A stretch of 48,402 nt of DNA from Longimicrobium sp. (GTDB taxonomy: Bacteria; Gemmatimonadota; Gemmatimonadetes; Longimicrobiales; Longimicrobiaceae). This document shows, one piece after another, positions 23,750 through 30,975 of this stretch; the first letter of the stretch is position 1; each line of letters starts with the position of its first letter. A model generated the notes under the pieces. That model did no database searches. It was not told the origin of the DNA and saw nothing but the letters and a program-made list of their open reading frames with translations. Location of the stretch: NCBI GenBank assembly GCA_036377595.1, contig DASUYB010000172.1:1-48402 (forward strand), written 5' to 3'. The translations under genes were made by a program, and so were the position numbers.

Positions 23750-23904
23750 CGAGATATGGAGATCGGCCGCCCGTCCGGCCCAGCCGCCGGTGGCGTCGCG
23801 AAAGTTCACGCCGGGGCGCGCGGAGGACGCGGAATGCCTGGGAACACCTGCATCTCCGCCCCCTGTCGCGTTTCTTGACGGTGACGGGGGATGGACAGAA
23901 GTGC

Positions 23905-23963
23905 CTCACGCGGAGACGCGGAGAACCAATTGCGGCACTGAGTTCTCCGCGTCCTCGCGAGAG
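23905..23963. repeat. Imperfect long palindrome, likely transcription end
   Basis: CTCACGCGGAGACGCGGAGAAC (23905-23926) pairs with GTTCTCCGCGTCCTCGCGAG (23942-23961) with a few mismatches, and GAGTGAAAAAG follows. It sits at the 3' end of the reverse-strand kinase gene and is similar in design to 9779-9853. Confidence 0.7.
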
Positions 23964-23974
23964 TGAAAAAGAGG

Positions 23975-24883
23975 TCAGGACCCGCGCGAAGGGTGAGGCT
24001 CGGGCACCATCAGCGTCAGCCGCCCGGGGGCGAAGGCGTACTCGAAGCGGCGGGCCGGCATCGGCTCGCCGTCGGCGTTCACGGACAGCTCCTCGCCGGC
24101 CTCGACGAGGAGCGACGGGACCTTGCGGTAGGTCACGCGCGGGTGGTCGACGTGCCGCCCCGCGCGGATCTGCGGGGCGATGCGCGCGAACTCCAGGTGC
24201 CCCATCTCCTCGATGATGCACACGTCGAGCAGCCGGTCGTCCATCTCCGCCTCGGCGGTGAGATGGATGCCGCCGCCCGTCCGCCGCGCGTTGCCCACCG
24301 CGAAGACCAGGAACTCGCCGTCGTGCAGCGTCTCGCCCGCGGCGGTGAAGCGCGCGCGGGAGGCCGCCAGCCGCGCGAACTTGCGCACGCCGGTGATCAC
24401 GTAGGCGATCGGGCCCAGCACGCTCTTCAGCGTCTCCGACGAATCGTCCGTCGCCTCCGCCCCAAAGCCGCCGGTGGAGACGTTCAGGAAGCAGCGCCCG
24501 TTCACCGTCGGCACGTCCACGTCGAACGGCACGCCGGCGACGGCCACCGCCAGCGCCGCCTCCGCGTCGTCGGTGGGAATGCCGAGCCCGGCCGCCAGGT
24601 CGTTCGCCGTCCCCATCGGCAGGATGGCGAGGCGGGGGGCGGAGGCGGCGTCCGCGCCGGAGCCGATCACCAGCCCGTTCACCACCTCGTTCACCGTCCC
24701 GTCGCCGCCGGCCGCGACCACGAGCTCGGCGCCCGCCTCGGCCGCGTCGCGCGCGAACCGCGCCGCATCTCCCTGCTCGAAGGTGACGCGCGCGTCGACC
24801 TGGTGGCCGGCCGCGCGCAACTTCTCCACGCCCGCGCGCACCTCCTCCACCGAGCCCGGCTTGACGATCAGAACGATGCGCAC
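23975..24883 (-). CDS. YegS/diacylglycerol kinase family lipid kinase
   Basis: A 302-residue protein of the diacylglycerol kinase catalytic family (YegS/BmrU/DgkB-like). The ATP-binding signature is VVAAGGDGTVNEVVNG, followed by LAILPMGTANDLAAGLGIP, a typical second motif, and FLNVSTGGFGAEA. The C-terminal beta domain contains DGEFLVFAVGNARRTGGG and the conserved VNADGEPM motif. Members phosphorylate lipids with ATP at the inner face of the cytoplasmic membrane, and the actual lipid cannot be predicted. Length fits the family. It is a single gene on the reverse strand between two non-coding regions. Confidence 0.93.
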   Translation of the reverse strand: MRIVLIVKPGSVEEVRAGVEKLRAAGHQVDARVTFEQGDAARFARDAAEAGAELVVAAGGDGTVNEVVNGLVIGSGADAASAPRLAILPMGTANDLAAGLGIPTDDAEAALAVAVAGVPFDVDVPTVNGRCFLNVSTGGFGAEATDDSSETLKSVLGPIAYVITGVRKFARLAASRARFTAAGETLHDGEFLVFAVGNARRTGGGIHLTAEAEMDDRLLDVCIIEEMGHLEFARIAPQIRAGRHVDHPRVTYRKVPSLLVEAGEELSVNADGEPMPARRFEYAFAPGRLTLMVPEPHPSRGS

Positions 24884-24975
24884 GACTACGCCTCCGCGAG
24901 GTGGGTCGGGGAGCGGGGTGACGATCGCAACCGGGCCCGCGAAAGGTCGGTGGCGACGATTGATACGCGAACAAT

Positions 24976-25023
24976 GCGACTGAACTCGCGGCTACAACTA
25001 CACACAGTCCGCCTTCGCGGACT
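24976..25023 (+). repeat. Two-hairpin dispersed element, copy 6
   Basis: GCGAC-TGAA-CTCGC (one mismatch in the stem), spacer GGCTACAACTACACAC, then AGTCCGC-CTTC-GCGGACT (25006-25023). Very close to copy 2 at 3826. Confidence 0.92.
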
Positions 25024-25118
25024 CCGCATCCGCGCAGGGGCAACATCCTCGCCAGCGGCATCCCCCCGGGGCGGGGCCGGCCGCGCGCACGCGGGCGGCC
25101 TTCGCACGCGAAGCAGCC

Positions 25119-25198
25119 GCGAGCGAAGCGAGCCCAGGTCCCTCCCCCAGGTTGGTTTTGGGGGAGGGACAGGCGCGAAGCGCCAGGGAGAGGGCCTC
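25119..25198. repeat. 80-bp hairpin repeat, left copy (inverted partner at 43165)
   Basis: Contains the hairpin TCCCTCCCCCA...TGGGGGAGGGA-like (CCCTCCCCC / GGGGGAGGG) and the small palindrome GGCGCGAAGCGCC. It matches the reverse complement of 43165-43243 at about nine of ten positions. The two copies bracket mraZ-ftsZ. Confidence 0.9.
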
Positions 25199-25340
25199 GC
25201 GAGGACGGCGGACGCGCCGCCTCTCCACCCCACCTTCCTCCCCACTTCTCCCCACCGCCATCTCCGTGAGATCGAAAACGCAGAGTTCACGCGGCCCCGC
25301 GCGCGCGTAGGACCGGTTTCCGCTTCGGCTTATCTTCGCC

Positions 25341-25368
25341 TTGACGCGCCGGAAACGCGCGTTACCTT
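25341..25368 (+). promoter_or_regulatory. Putative mraZ (dcw) promoter
   Basis: TTGACG at 25341 followed 16 nt later by TACCTT at 25363. The -35 is good, the -10 weak. It directly precedes the TGGG boxes, which would place the operator around the transcription start. Confidence 0.4.
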
Positions 25369-25401
25369 GGGACTTGGTGGGAAGGAGTGGGAGATTGTGG
25401 G
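25368..25401 (+). promoter_or_regulatory. MraZ operator: four TGGG boxes at 10-bp spacing
   Basis: TGGG occurs at 25368, 25378, 25388 and 25398, each exactly one helical turn apart, followed by a degenerate fifth (GGGA at 25408). MraZ in other bacteria binds tandem TGGG-type boxes upstream of its own gene, so autoregulation of the dcw operon is expected. Confidence 0.85.
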
Positions 25402-25434
25402 GGATTCGGGAGCACCGGACCATCCGGGAGATGG

Positions 25435-25866
25435 ATGCGCGGCTACCTGGGCAGCTTCCAGCACCAGATCGACGAGAAGGGCCGGCTCAGCCTTCCCGCG
25501 CAGTTCCGGCGGGAGAGCGGCGACGAGGCCCTGGTGCTGGTGCATGCCTTTCCCGAGTCGCTCACCCTCTATCCCCAGTCCACGTGGGCCACGGTGGAGG
25601 AACGCCTGCGGGAGATGATGCGCTCGTCACCCGAGGCCCGTACCTACGTGCTGCGGGTGACGGCCAACGCGGTCGAGGTGGCGCCCGACAAGCAGGGGCG
25701 CATCCTCGTTCCCCAGCGGATGCAGGACGCGGTGGGGATCACCGGGCCCACGCTGGTGGTCGGCGCGCTCGACAAGATCGAGCTGTGGAACCCCGACCGC
25801 TTCGCGCAGGCCACCGCCGAGCCCGCGGCCGAAGTCCAGAGCTTCTCGCACAAGATCTTCGCCTGA
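25435..25866 (+). CDS. mraZ: Transcriptional regulator MraZ
   Basis: A 143-residue MraZ, an AbrB-fold protein that forms a ring and binds repeated boxes upstream of the dcw operon. The N-terminal half has MRGYLGSFQHQIDEKGRLSLP-type sequence (the first DEKGR loop), and the second copy of the fold has VEVAPDKQGRILVPQ (DxxGRIxxP) and VVGALDKIELWNPDRF, which is diagnostic. The start used is the ATG at 25435. A second ATG 4 nt upstream is out of frame and the longer frame from 25387 would include operator DNA. It is the first gene of the cluster and is preceded by four TGGG boxes, as expected for autoregulation. Confidence 0.96.
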   Translation: MRGYLGSFQHQIDEKGRLSLPAQFRRESGDEALVLVHAFPESLTLYPQSTWATVEERLREMMRSSPEARTYVLRVTANAVEVAPDKQGRILVPQRMQDAVGITGPTLVVGALDKIELWNPDRFAQATAEPAAEVQSFSHKIFA

Positions 25867-25894
25867 CCCCGACGACCCGCACCGTGGAGGCACG

Positions 25895-26092
25895 ATGATG
25901 CACGCCACGCCCCGCGCCGAGCCGCAGCGCGCCGCGCCCCGCCCCGTGCCCTGCGGGCTCGACCGGCACACGGGTCCGTTCGAGGCCATCCCCGAGCTGG
26001 ACGGGTGGCTGGGCGCCGACTGGTGCGTCTGCCGGGCCTGCCGCAGCACGCTGACCACCTGGACCGCACTCCGGCAGCGCAGCGCGGCATGA
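25895..26092 (+). CDS. Small Cys-rich ORF between mraZ and rsmH
   Basis: A 65-residue ORF with a strong ribosome binding site (GGAGG at 25886-25890) before two adjacent ATGs (25895, 25898). Its TGA overlaps the rsmH ATG (ATGA), so translation is probably coupled. It has four Cys: Cys20 (with His25 nearby) and a C44-x-C46-x2-C49 cluster in DWCVCRACRST. This could bind zinc or iron. The N terminus is Pro/Arg-rich. I recognise no family and no such gene is usual at this place in dcw clusters. Alternatively it is only a leader that couples rsmH translation, but the ribosome binding site and overlap favour a real gene. Confidence 0.65.
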   Translation: MMHATPRAEPQRAAPRPVPCGLDRHTGPFEAIPELDGWLGADWCVCRACRSTLTTWTALRQRSAA

Positions 26093-27024
26093 GCGGCTAC
26101 GCCTCCGCCTATCACGCGCCGGTGATGGTGGAGGAGGTGATGGAGATGCTGCGCCCCGAGCGCGGCGGGGTGTACCTGGACGGGACCCTCGGCGGCGGCG
26201 GGCACGCCGAGGCGCTGCTGGAGCGGGGATCGGATGCGCGCCTGATCGGCGTCGACCGCGATCCCGACGCGCTGGCGGAGGCGGGACGGAGGCTGGAGCG
26301 GTTCGGGGACCGGGTCCGATTGGTGAGATCGCCCTTCGCCGACGCGGTCGAGGCGGCGGGGATCGGCGAGGGGGCGCTGGACGGGGTGCTGCTGGATCTG
26401 GGGATCTCGTCGCACCAGATCGACGAGGCCTCGCGCGGGTTCACCTTCCGCCCCGGCGCGCCGCTGGACATGCGGATGGCGGGCGCGGGTGCCGGCGAGC
26501 CGAGCGCGGCGGACCTGCTGAACGAGATGGAAGAGGCCGGCCTGGCCGGCATGTTCTGGAAGTACGGCGAGGAGCGGCGTTCACGAATGCTGGCGCGGGT
26601 GGTGGGAGAGATGCGCGCACGGAAGCCGTTCGAGACGAGCGACGACCTGCTGGAGGCCATCGGCCGGGCCATGCCGCGCAGCGACGCGGCGGACCGCGCC
26701 CGCATCTTCCAGGCGCTGCGCATCGCGGTGAACGGCGAGATCGAGCAGCTGGAGACGGCGCTGGTGAAGTTCCGCGACACGCTCGCCCCCGGCGGAGTGT
26801 TCGCGATCCTCAGCTACCATTCGCTCGAGGACCGGCTGGTGAAGAATGCCTTCCGTGACTGGAGCCGTGCGTGCACTTGTCCGCCTGGATTGCCGGTGTG
26901 CCAGTGCGGCGGTGTGCCTCGGGGGGAGACTCTGGCACGGAAGGCCATCACCGCACGCCCGGAAGAAATCGAGCGGAACGTGCGCGCCCGGAGCGCGCGG
27001 CTCCGTGCCTGGAGGCACGCGTGA
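26089..27024 (+). CDS. rsmH: 16S rRNA (cytosine(1402)-N4)-methyltransferase
   Basis: A 311-residue RsmH (MraW). It methylates N4 of C1402 in the 16S rRNA decoding centre using SAM. Features are YHAPVMVEEVMEML at the start, the SAM-binding DGTLGGGGHAEALL, IGVDRDPDAL, VLLDLGISSHQID, the Arg-rich TFRPGAPLDMRM, and the C-terminal AILSYHSLEDRLVKNAFR. A Cys-containing loop (CTCPPGLPVCQCGG) that is common in the family is present. The ATG at 26089 overlaps the stop of the 65-aa ORF, and the stop overlaps the GTG of ftsL. The open frame from 26005 is longer only by out-of-family sequence. Confidence 0.96.
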   Translation: MSGYASAYHAPVMVEEVMEMLRPERGGVYLDGTLGGGGHAEALLERGSDARLIGVDRDPDALAEAGRRLERFGDRVRLVRSPFADAVEAAGIGEGALDGVLLDLGISSHQIDEASRGFTFRPGAPLDMRMAGAGAGEPSAADLLNEMEEAGLAGMFWKYGEERRSRMLARVVGEMRARKPFETSDDLLEAIGRAMPRSDAADRARIFQALRIAVNGEIEQLETALVKFRDTLAPGGVFAILSYHSLEDRLVKNAFRDWSRACTCPPGLPVCQCGGVPRGETLARKAITARPEEIERNVRARSARLRAWRHA

Positions 27025-27407
27025 GCCGCCGCCCGGCCGCGCCGCTGCCGTACGAGGCGCCCCGCGCCGGCGCCGAGGCCCGCCGCGAGCGGCGCCGCCG
27101 GCGCGCGGGGTGGGTCGCGTACGCGGTGATCCTGGTGGCCGCCCTCTCCACCGTGGTCTGGCGGCAGACGGTCGGAGTCGAGCGCTTCCGCGAGCTGCAG
27201 CGGCTGCACGACGACGTGCGCCTGGCCCGCGCCGAGCGCGACGAGGCCGCCACGCGCGTACTCGAGCTGCAGCGCCGCGAGCGCATCGTGGCCTACGCGC
27301 AGCAGCGCTTGGGGCTGCACGTGGCGCGCGACGAGGAGATCGTCCTCCTGCGCGTGCCCGCCGGCGCCGCGCCGCGGGGCGATTCGGGCGCGGAGGCGCG
27401 GCCGTGA
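27021..27407 (+). CDS. ftsL: Cell division protein FtsL
   Basis: A 128-residue bitopic membrane protein at the expected FtsL position. A basic, Pro-rich cytoplasmic N terminus (to about residue 33) is followed by one transmembrane helix, GWVAYAVILVAALSTVVW. A periplasmic coiled-coil with Leu/Val heptads comes next (ERFRELQRLHDDVRLARAER and on to RVLELQRRERIVAYAQQRLG). The C terminus has the family-like R-x-E-x-I-V-x-x-A-x-x-x-L-G-L pattern. FtsL bridges FtsQ/DivIB and FtsB/DivIC at the divisome, and no ftsB is visible here. The start is GTG at 27021 with GGAGG 5 nt upstream, overlapping the rsmH stop (GTGA). Sequence identity in this family is low, so position and topology carry the assignment. 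Confidence 0.88.
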   Translation: MSRRPAAPLPYEAPRAGAEARRERRRRRAGWVAYAVILVAALSTVVWRQTVGVERFRELQRLHDDVRLARAERDEAATRVLELQRRERIVAYAQQRLGLHVARDEEIVLLRVPAGAAPRGDSGAEARP

Positions 27408-29425
27408 GCGCGCCGCATCGCCGTCCCGCCCCTTCGTCGTCCCCGGCGACGGCCGACGACGGCGTGACGCGCCGCCGGCGGATCTGGCTGATGGGCTCCG
27501 TCGGGCTGGCCGCGGTGCTGATCGTCGGCCGCGCGGTGCAGCTGCAGGGGTTCGAGGGCGACCGCTGGCGCGCCGAGGCCGAGAAGCAGCAGCAGACGCG
27601 CGTTCCCGTCCCCGCGCGCCGAGGCGCCATCTACGACCGCGACGGGGTGGCGCTGGCGCTGACCCGCGAGACCTTCGCCGTCTCCATCGCGCCGCAGGAG
27701 ATCCGCGAGCGTGCGGCCGTCGTCGACCGTCTCGTGCACGGCCTCGGCCTTTCCCGCGCCGCCGCCCGCCGGGTGACGGATCCCCGCGAGCGCTGGGTGG
27801 TGATCCCCGGACGTTTTACCGTGGAGCAGCAGCGCGGATTGGCGGAGATGCGCGGCGTCTACGTGGAGCGGAAGCTGGAGCGCTTCTATCCGCAGGGGGA
27901 TGTCGGACGCGAGGTCCTCGGCGTCGTCAGCGGCGACGGGCGCGCGATGGGGGGGATCGAGCAGGCGATGGACTCGCTGCTGCGCGGCGCCGACGGCTTC
28001 TCCGTCCTCCGCCGCGACGCGCGGGGGCGGAAGGAGGCCGCGCCCTCGCTCCCCGCCGTGGCCCCGCGCGACGGCAGCGACGTGGTGCTCACCCTCGACT
28101 TCGACCTGCAGGAGATCGCGGCCGAGGCGCTCGACGAGCAGATCCGCGTCACCCGCGCGATGGGCGGCGACATCCTGCTGACCGATCCCCGCACGGGCGA
28201 GATCCTGGCCGCCGTCTCCCGCCGCGCCGCGTCGCGCGACCTGAGCGCGTTCATCGAGCCGTACGAGCCGGGGTCGATCGCCAAGCCCTTCTTCGTCGCC
28301 TCTCTCCTCGCCGAGCACCGCGCCGCGCTGACGGACCGCGTGTTCGCCGAGAACGGCTCGTGGACGATGACCAACGGGCGCACGGTGACCGACGTGCACG
28401 CGTACGAGTGGCTGACGCTGCGCGACGGGCTGCGCGTCTCCAGCAACGTGGTGATGGCCAAGCTGTCGGAGCGGATCCCCGCGCCCCAGCAGTTCGCGTA
28501 TCTGCGGGACTTCGGCTTCGGGACACAGACGGGGGTGGAGTATCCGGTCGAGTCTTCGGGGCGTCTGCCGCGCCCGGACCGCTGGTCGCCCTTCACCCCC
28601 GCCTCGCTGGCGATGGGCTACGAGATGTCGGTGACCCCGCTGCAGATGGCGATGGCCTACGGCGCGCTGGCCAACGGCGGCGTGCTGATGGAGCCCCGCC
28701 TCCTGCGCGAGGTGCGCGGGGCCGACGGGAAGACGCTGGAGCGCCGCGAGCCCCGCCGCGTCCGCCGCGTGATCCCGGTGGAGATCGCCGCCGCGCTGCG
28801 CGACGTGCTCGTCGAAGTCGTCGAAGACGGGACCGCGACGCGCGCCGCGCTCTCGACCTTCGAGGTGGCGGGGAAGACGGGGACGTCGCGGCGGACGGGG
28901 GCGAACGGGAGATACGAGGCGGGGGCGTACAACTCGTCGTTCGTCGGCTTCTTCCCCGCCCGCGCGCCGCAGCTGGTGATCTACGTGAAGCTCGACCGGC
29001 CGCAGGGCGACTACTACGGCGGCCTGACCGCCGCGCCGGTGACGCGCGCCACGCTGCAGGCCATCCTCGCCGCGCGCTCGCCCTCGCTCGACCGCCGCGC
29101 GCTGCTGGCGATGCGGACGCAGGCGCCCGAGCCCGTCACGACGAATCAGCCCGCGGCGGAGGACGACGCACCGGGGGGGATGGGGAACGCGGGGACGTAC
29201 GTCTTCCTCTCCAACCAGCTTCCGCCCGCGCCGCGCGAGGACCGCTCGCCCCTCCCCGTCCCCGAGCTGGTGGGGCTGCCGATGCGCGACGCCGCGCGGC
29301 GGCTGCACGCCCTGGGCTTCCGCGTCCGCGTGCGGGGGATGGGATCGGTGAAGGAGACGCTCCCCGCGGCCGGCGCGACGGCGATGCGCGGCGATACGCT
29401 CACCCTCGTCGGCGCGGGGCTCTGA
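27404..29425 (+). CDS. ftsI: Penicillin-binding protein FtsI/PBP2x-like with PASTA domain
   Basis: A 673-residue class B PBP, the septal transpeptidase. A basic cytoplasmic start precedes the transmembrane helix IWLMGSVGLAAVLIVGRAV, then the PBP dimerisation domain (RGAIYDRDGVALALTRETF). The transpeptidase domain has Ser291 in PGSIAKPF (SxxK), S346-S347-N348 (SxN) and K491-T-G in VAGKTGTSR. The last 55 residues form a PASTA domain (PVPELVGLPMRDAARRLHALG), which is common in Gram-positive PBP2x/SpoVD but unusual in classical Gram-negative FtsI. SxxK reads SIAK rather than the frequent STxK. GTG at 27404 overlaps the ftsL stop (GTGA), and the TGA overlaps the murE ATG. Confidence 0.94.
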   Translation: MSAPHRRPAPSSSPATADDGVTRRRRIWLMGSVGLAAVLIVGRAVQLQGFEGDRWRAEAEKQQQTRVPVPARRGAIYDRDGVALALTRETFAVSIAPQEIRERAAVVDRLVHGLGLSRAAARRVTDPRERWVVIPGRFTVEQQRGLAEMRGVYVERKLERFYPQGDVGREVLGVVSGDGRAMGGIEQAMDSLLRGADGFSVLRRDARGRKEAAPSLPAVAPRDGSDVVLTLDFDLQEIAAEALDEQIRVTRAMGGDILLTDPRTGEILAAVSRRAASRDLSAFIEPYEPGSIAKPFFVASLLAEHRAALTDRVFAENGSWTMTNGRTVTDVHAYEWLTLRDGLRVSSNVVMAKLSERIPAPQQFAYLRDFGFGTQTGVEYPVESSGRLPRPDRWSPFTPASLAMGYEMSVTPLQMAMAYGALANGGVLMEPRLLREVRGADGKTLERREPRRVRRVIPVEIAAALRDVLVEVVEDGTATRAALSTFEVAGKTGTSRRTGANGRYEAGAYNSSFVGFFPARAPQLVIYVKLDRPQGDYYGGLTAAPVTRATLQAILAARSPSLDRRALLAMRTQAPEPVTTNQPAAEDDAPGGMGNAGTYVFLSNQLPPAPREDRSPLPVPELVGLPMRDAARRLHALGFRVRVRGMGSVKETLPAAGATAMRGDTLTLVGAGL

Positions 29426-30975
29426 TGGCGCTGACCGCGCGGGTGAACCTGGGGCAGATCGCCGAGCGGCTGCGGGCCGAGGGGCTGGTGAAGGGCGAGC
29501 GCGGGCTGGCCGAGCGCGCCGCCGCCCGCCCCGTGCCCGAGGCGTGGACGGATTCGCGCAAGGTCAAGTCGGGCCACCTCTTCTGCGCCATCAAGGGGAC
29601 GGAGGGAGACGGGCACCGCTTCCTCCACGACGTCTCCGCGCGCGGCGCGGCGGGCGCGACGGTGGAGCGGCGCGACCACATGATCGGGCTGCCGCAGATC
29701 GAGGTCACCGACGGGCGCCTGGCCGCCGCGTACGCCGCCGCCGCCGTCTACGGCGACCCGTGGAACGAGCTGACGCTGGTCGGGATCACGGGAACGAACG
29801 GGAAGACGACGAGCGCCGCCATCCTCCGCCACCTCCTCGGCCGGCGGGGACCGGCGGGGTCGATCGGGACGCTGGGCGCGGTGGACCACGAGGGGAAGGT
29901 GATCCCGGGGACGGAGGGGCTCACCACCCCGGGGCCGGCGGACGTCGCGCGCTGGCTGCGGATGTACCGGGACGGGATCGGGGGGACGGCGGACACGCCC
30001 GCCACGAAGGTGGACGCGGTGGCGATGGAGACCAGCTCGCACGCGCTGCACCAGGACCGCCTGGCGGCGGTGCGGTTCGACGCGGCGCTGTTCACCAACC
30101 TCACGCGGGACCATCTCGACTACCACGAGACGATGGAGGAGTACCGCGCGGCCAAGCTCCGGCTGCTGGAGCTGCTGAAGCCCGCGGGCGCGGCTGTGCT
30201 GAACGCGGACGATCCGGCATGGAACGGTGTGGGGGCATCGGGAAACTGCCGGGTCGTCCGCTTCAGCACTTCCGCCCCGGCGGACGTCAGGGCGCGCGAC
30301 GTCCGGACGGGGAACGGGGGGATGGAGTTCGTCCTCTCCACCCCGTCCGGCGACGCCGACGTGGTGCTGCCGCTGTTCGGCGACTTCAACGTGGCCAACG
30401 CCGTGGGGTGCGCGGCCGTGCTCTGGGCGCTGGGCTGGTCGGTGGGCGAGATCGCCGCCGGGCTGGCCACGCTGCCGCAGGTGCCCGGTCGCCTCGAGCG
30501 CGTCTCCGGGCCGCCGCAGAGCGCCACGGTGATCATCGACTACGCGCACACGCCGGACGCGCTGGAGCGCGCGCTGGCGGCGCTCAGGCCGCTCACGCGC
30601 GGCCGCCTGTGGGTCGTCTTCGGCGCCGGCGGCGACCGCGACGCGGGGAAGCGCCCGGAGATGGGGCGCATCGCCGCCGAGGCCGCCGACGTGGCCGTGG
30701 TGACCAGCGACAACCCTCGCACGGAGAGCCCCGAAGCGATCATCGACGACATCGAGCGCGGCATGGGACGTGCACCCCGCCACCGGGTTCCCGACCGCCG
30801 TGAGGCCATCCGCCACGCCCTCTTCCACGCTGCCCTGGACGACGTGATCCTGCTCGCCGGCAAGGGCCACGAGACCTACCAGATCGTGGGGAAGGAGACG
30901 CGCCCGTTCGACGAACGGCAGGTGGTCCGCGAGGTCCTTTCCGAACGCCATGCGGCGAGTGGAGGTGCAGGTTGA
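29425..30975 (+). CDS. murE: UDP-MurNAc-L-Ala-D-Glu:meso-diaminopimelate ligase
   Basis: A 516-residue Mur ligase. It adds the third amino acid to the peptidoglycan stem peptide with ATP in the cytoplasm. The N-terminal UDP-binding domain has WTDSRKVKSGHLFCAIKG, the ATP loop is GITGTNGKTTSA, followed by AMETSSHAL and FTNLTRDHLDYH. The C-terminal domain has YAHTPDALERAL and TSDNPRTESPEAIIDDI. The DNPR motif in the substrate pocket is typical of enzymes that accept meso-diaminopimelate rather than lysine. ATG at 29425 overlaps the ftsI stop (TGATG), and the stop overlaps the TTG of murF. Confidence 0.96.
   Translation: MALTARVNLGQIAERLRAEGLVKGERGLAERAAARPVPEAWTDSRKVKSGHLFCAIKGTEGDGHRFLHDVSARGAAGATVERRDHMIGLPQIEVTDGRLAAAYAAAAVYGDPWNELTLVGITGTNGKTTSAAILRHLLGRRGPAGSIGTLGAVDHEGKVIPGTEGLTTPGPADVARWLRMYRDGIGGTADTPATKVDAVAMETSSHALHQDRLAAVRFDAALFTNLTRDHLDYHETMEEYRAAKLRLLELLKPAGAAVLNADDPAWNGVGASGNCRVVRFSTSAPADVRARDVRTGNGGMEFVLSTPSGDADVVLPLFGDFNVANAVGCAAVLWALGWSVGEIAAGLATLPQVPGRLERVSGPPQSATVIIDYAHTPDALERALAALRPLTRGRLWVVFGAGGDRDAGKRPEMGRIAAEAADVAVVTSDNPRTESPEAIIDDIERGMGRAPRHRVPDRREAIRHALFHAALDDVILLAGKGHETYQIVGKETRPFDERQVVREVLSERHAASGGAG

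Larger units (their letters stand above)
23624..23974. other. Intergenic region before the surface operon
   Basis: About 350 bases with no gene. It contains the possible promoter patch (23720-23760) and an imperfect palindrome (23905-23963) adjacent to the lipid-kinase stop codon. Confidence 0.55.
24884..25434. other. Repeat island and promoter region upstream of the dcw cluster
   Basis: About 550 bases. From left to right it holds a two-hairpin element (24976-25023), an 80-bp hairpin repeat (25119-25198) and the likely mraZ promoter/operator (25341-25401). No gene is supported. Confidence 0.7.

Noticed and set aside
22269-25061. 930-codon reverse-strand open frame
   Set aside because: It spans the secreted subunit and lipid kinase genes in another frame; only the end (23063-22269) has a signal peptide and folded-domain pattern.
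24884-25434. Insertion sequence or transposase remnant near the 80-bp repeat
   Set aside because: No transposase-like reading frame or target-site duplication could be identified around any repeat island.
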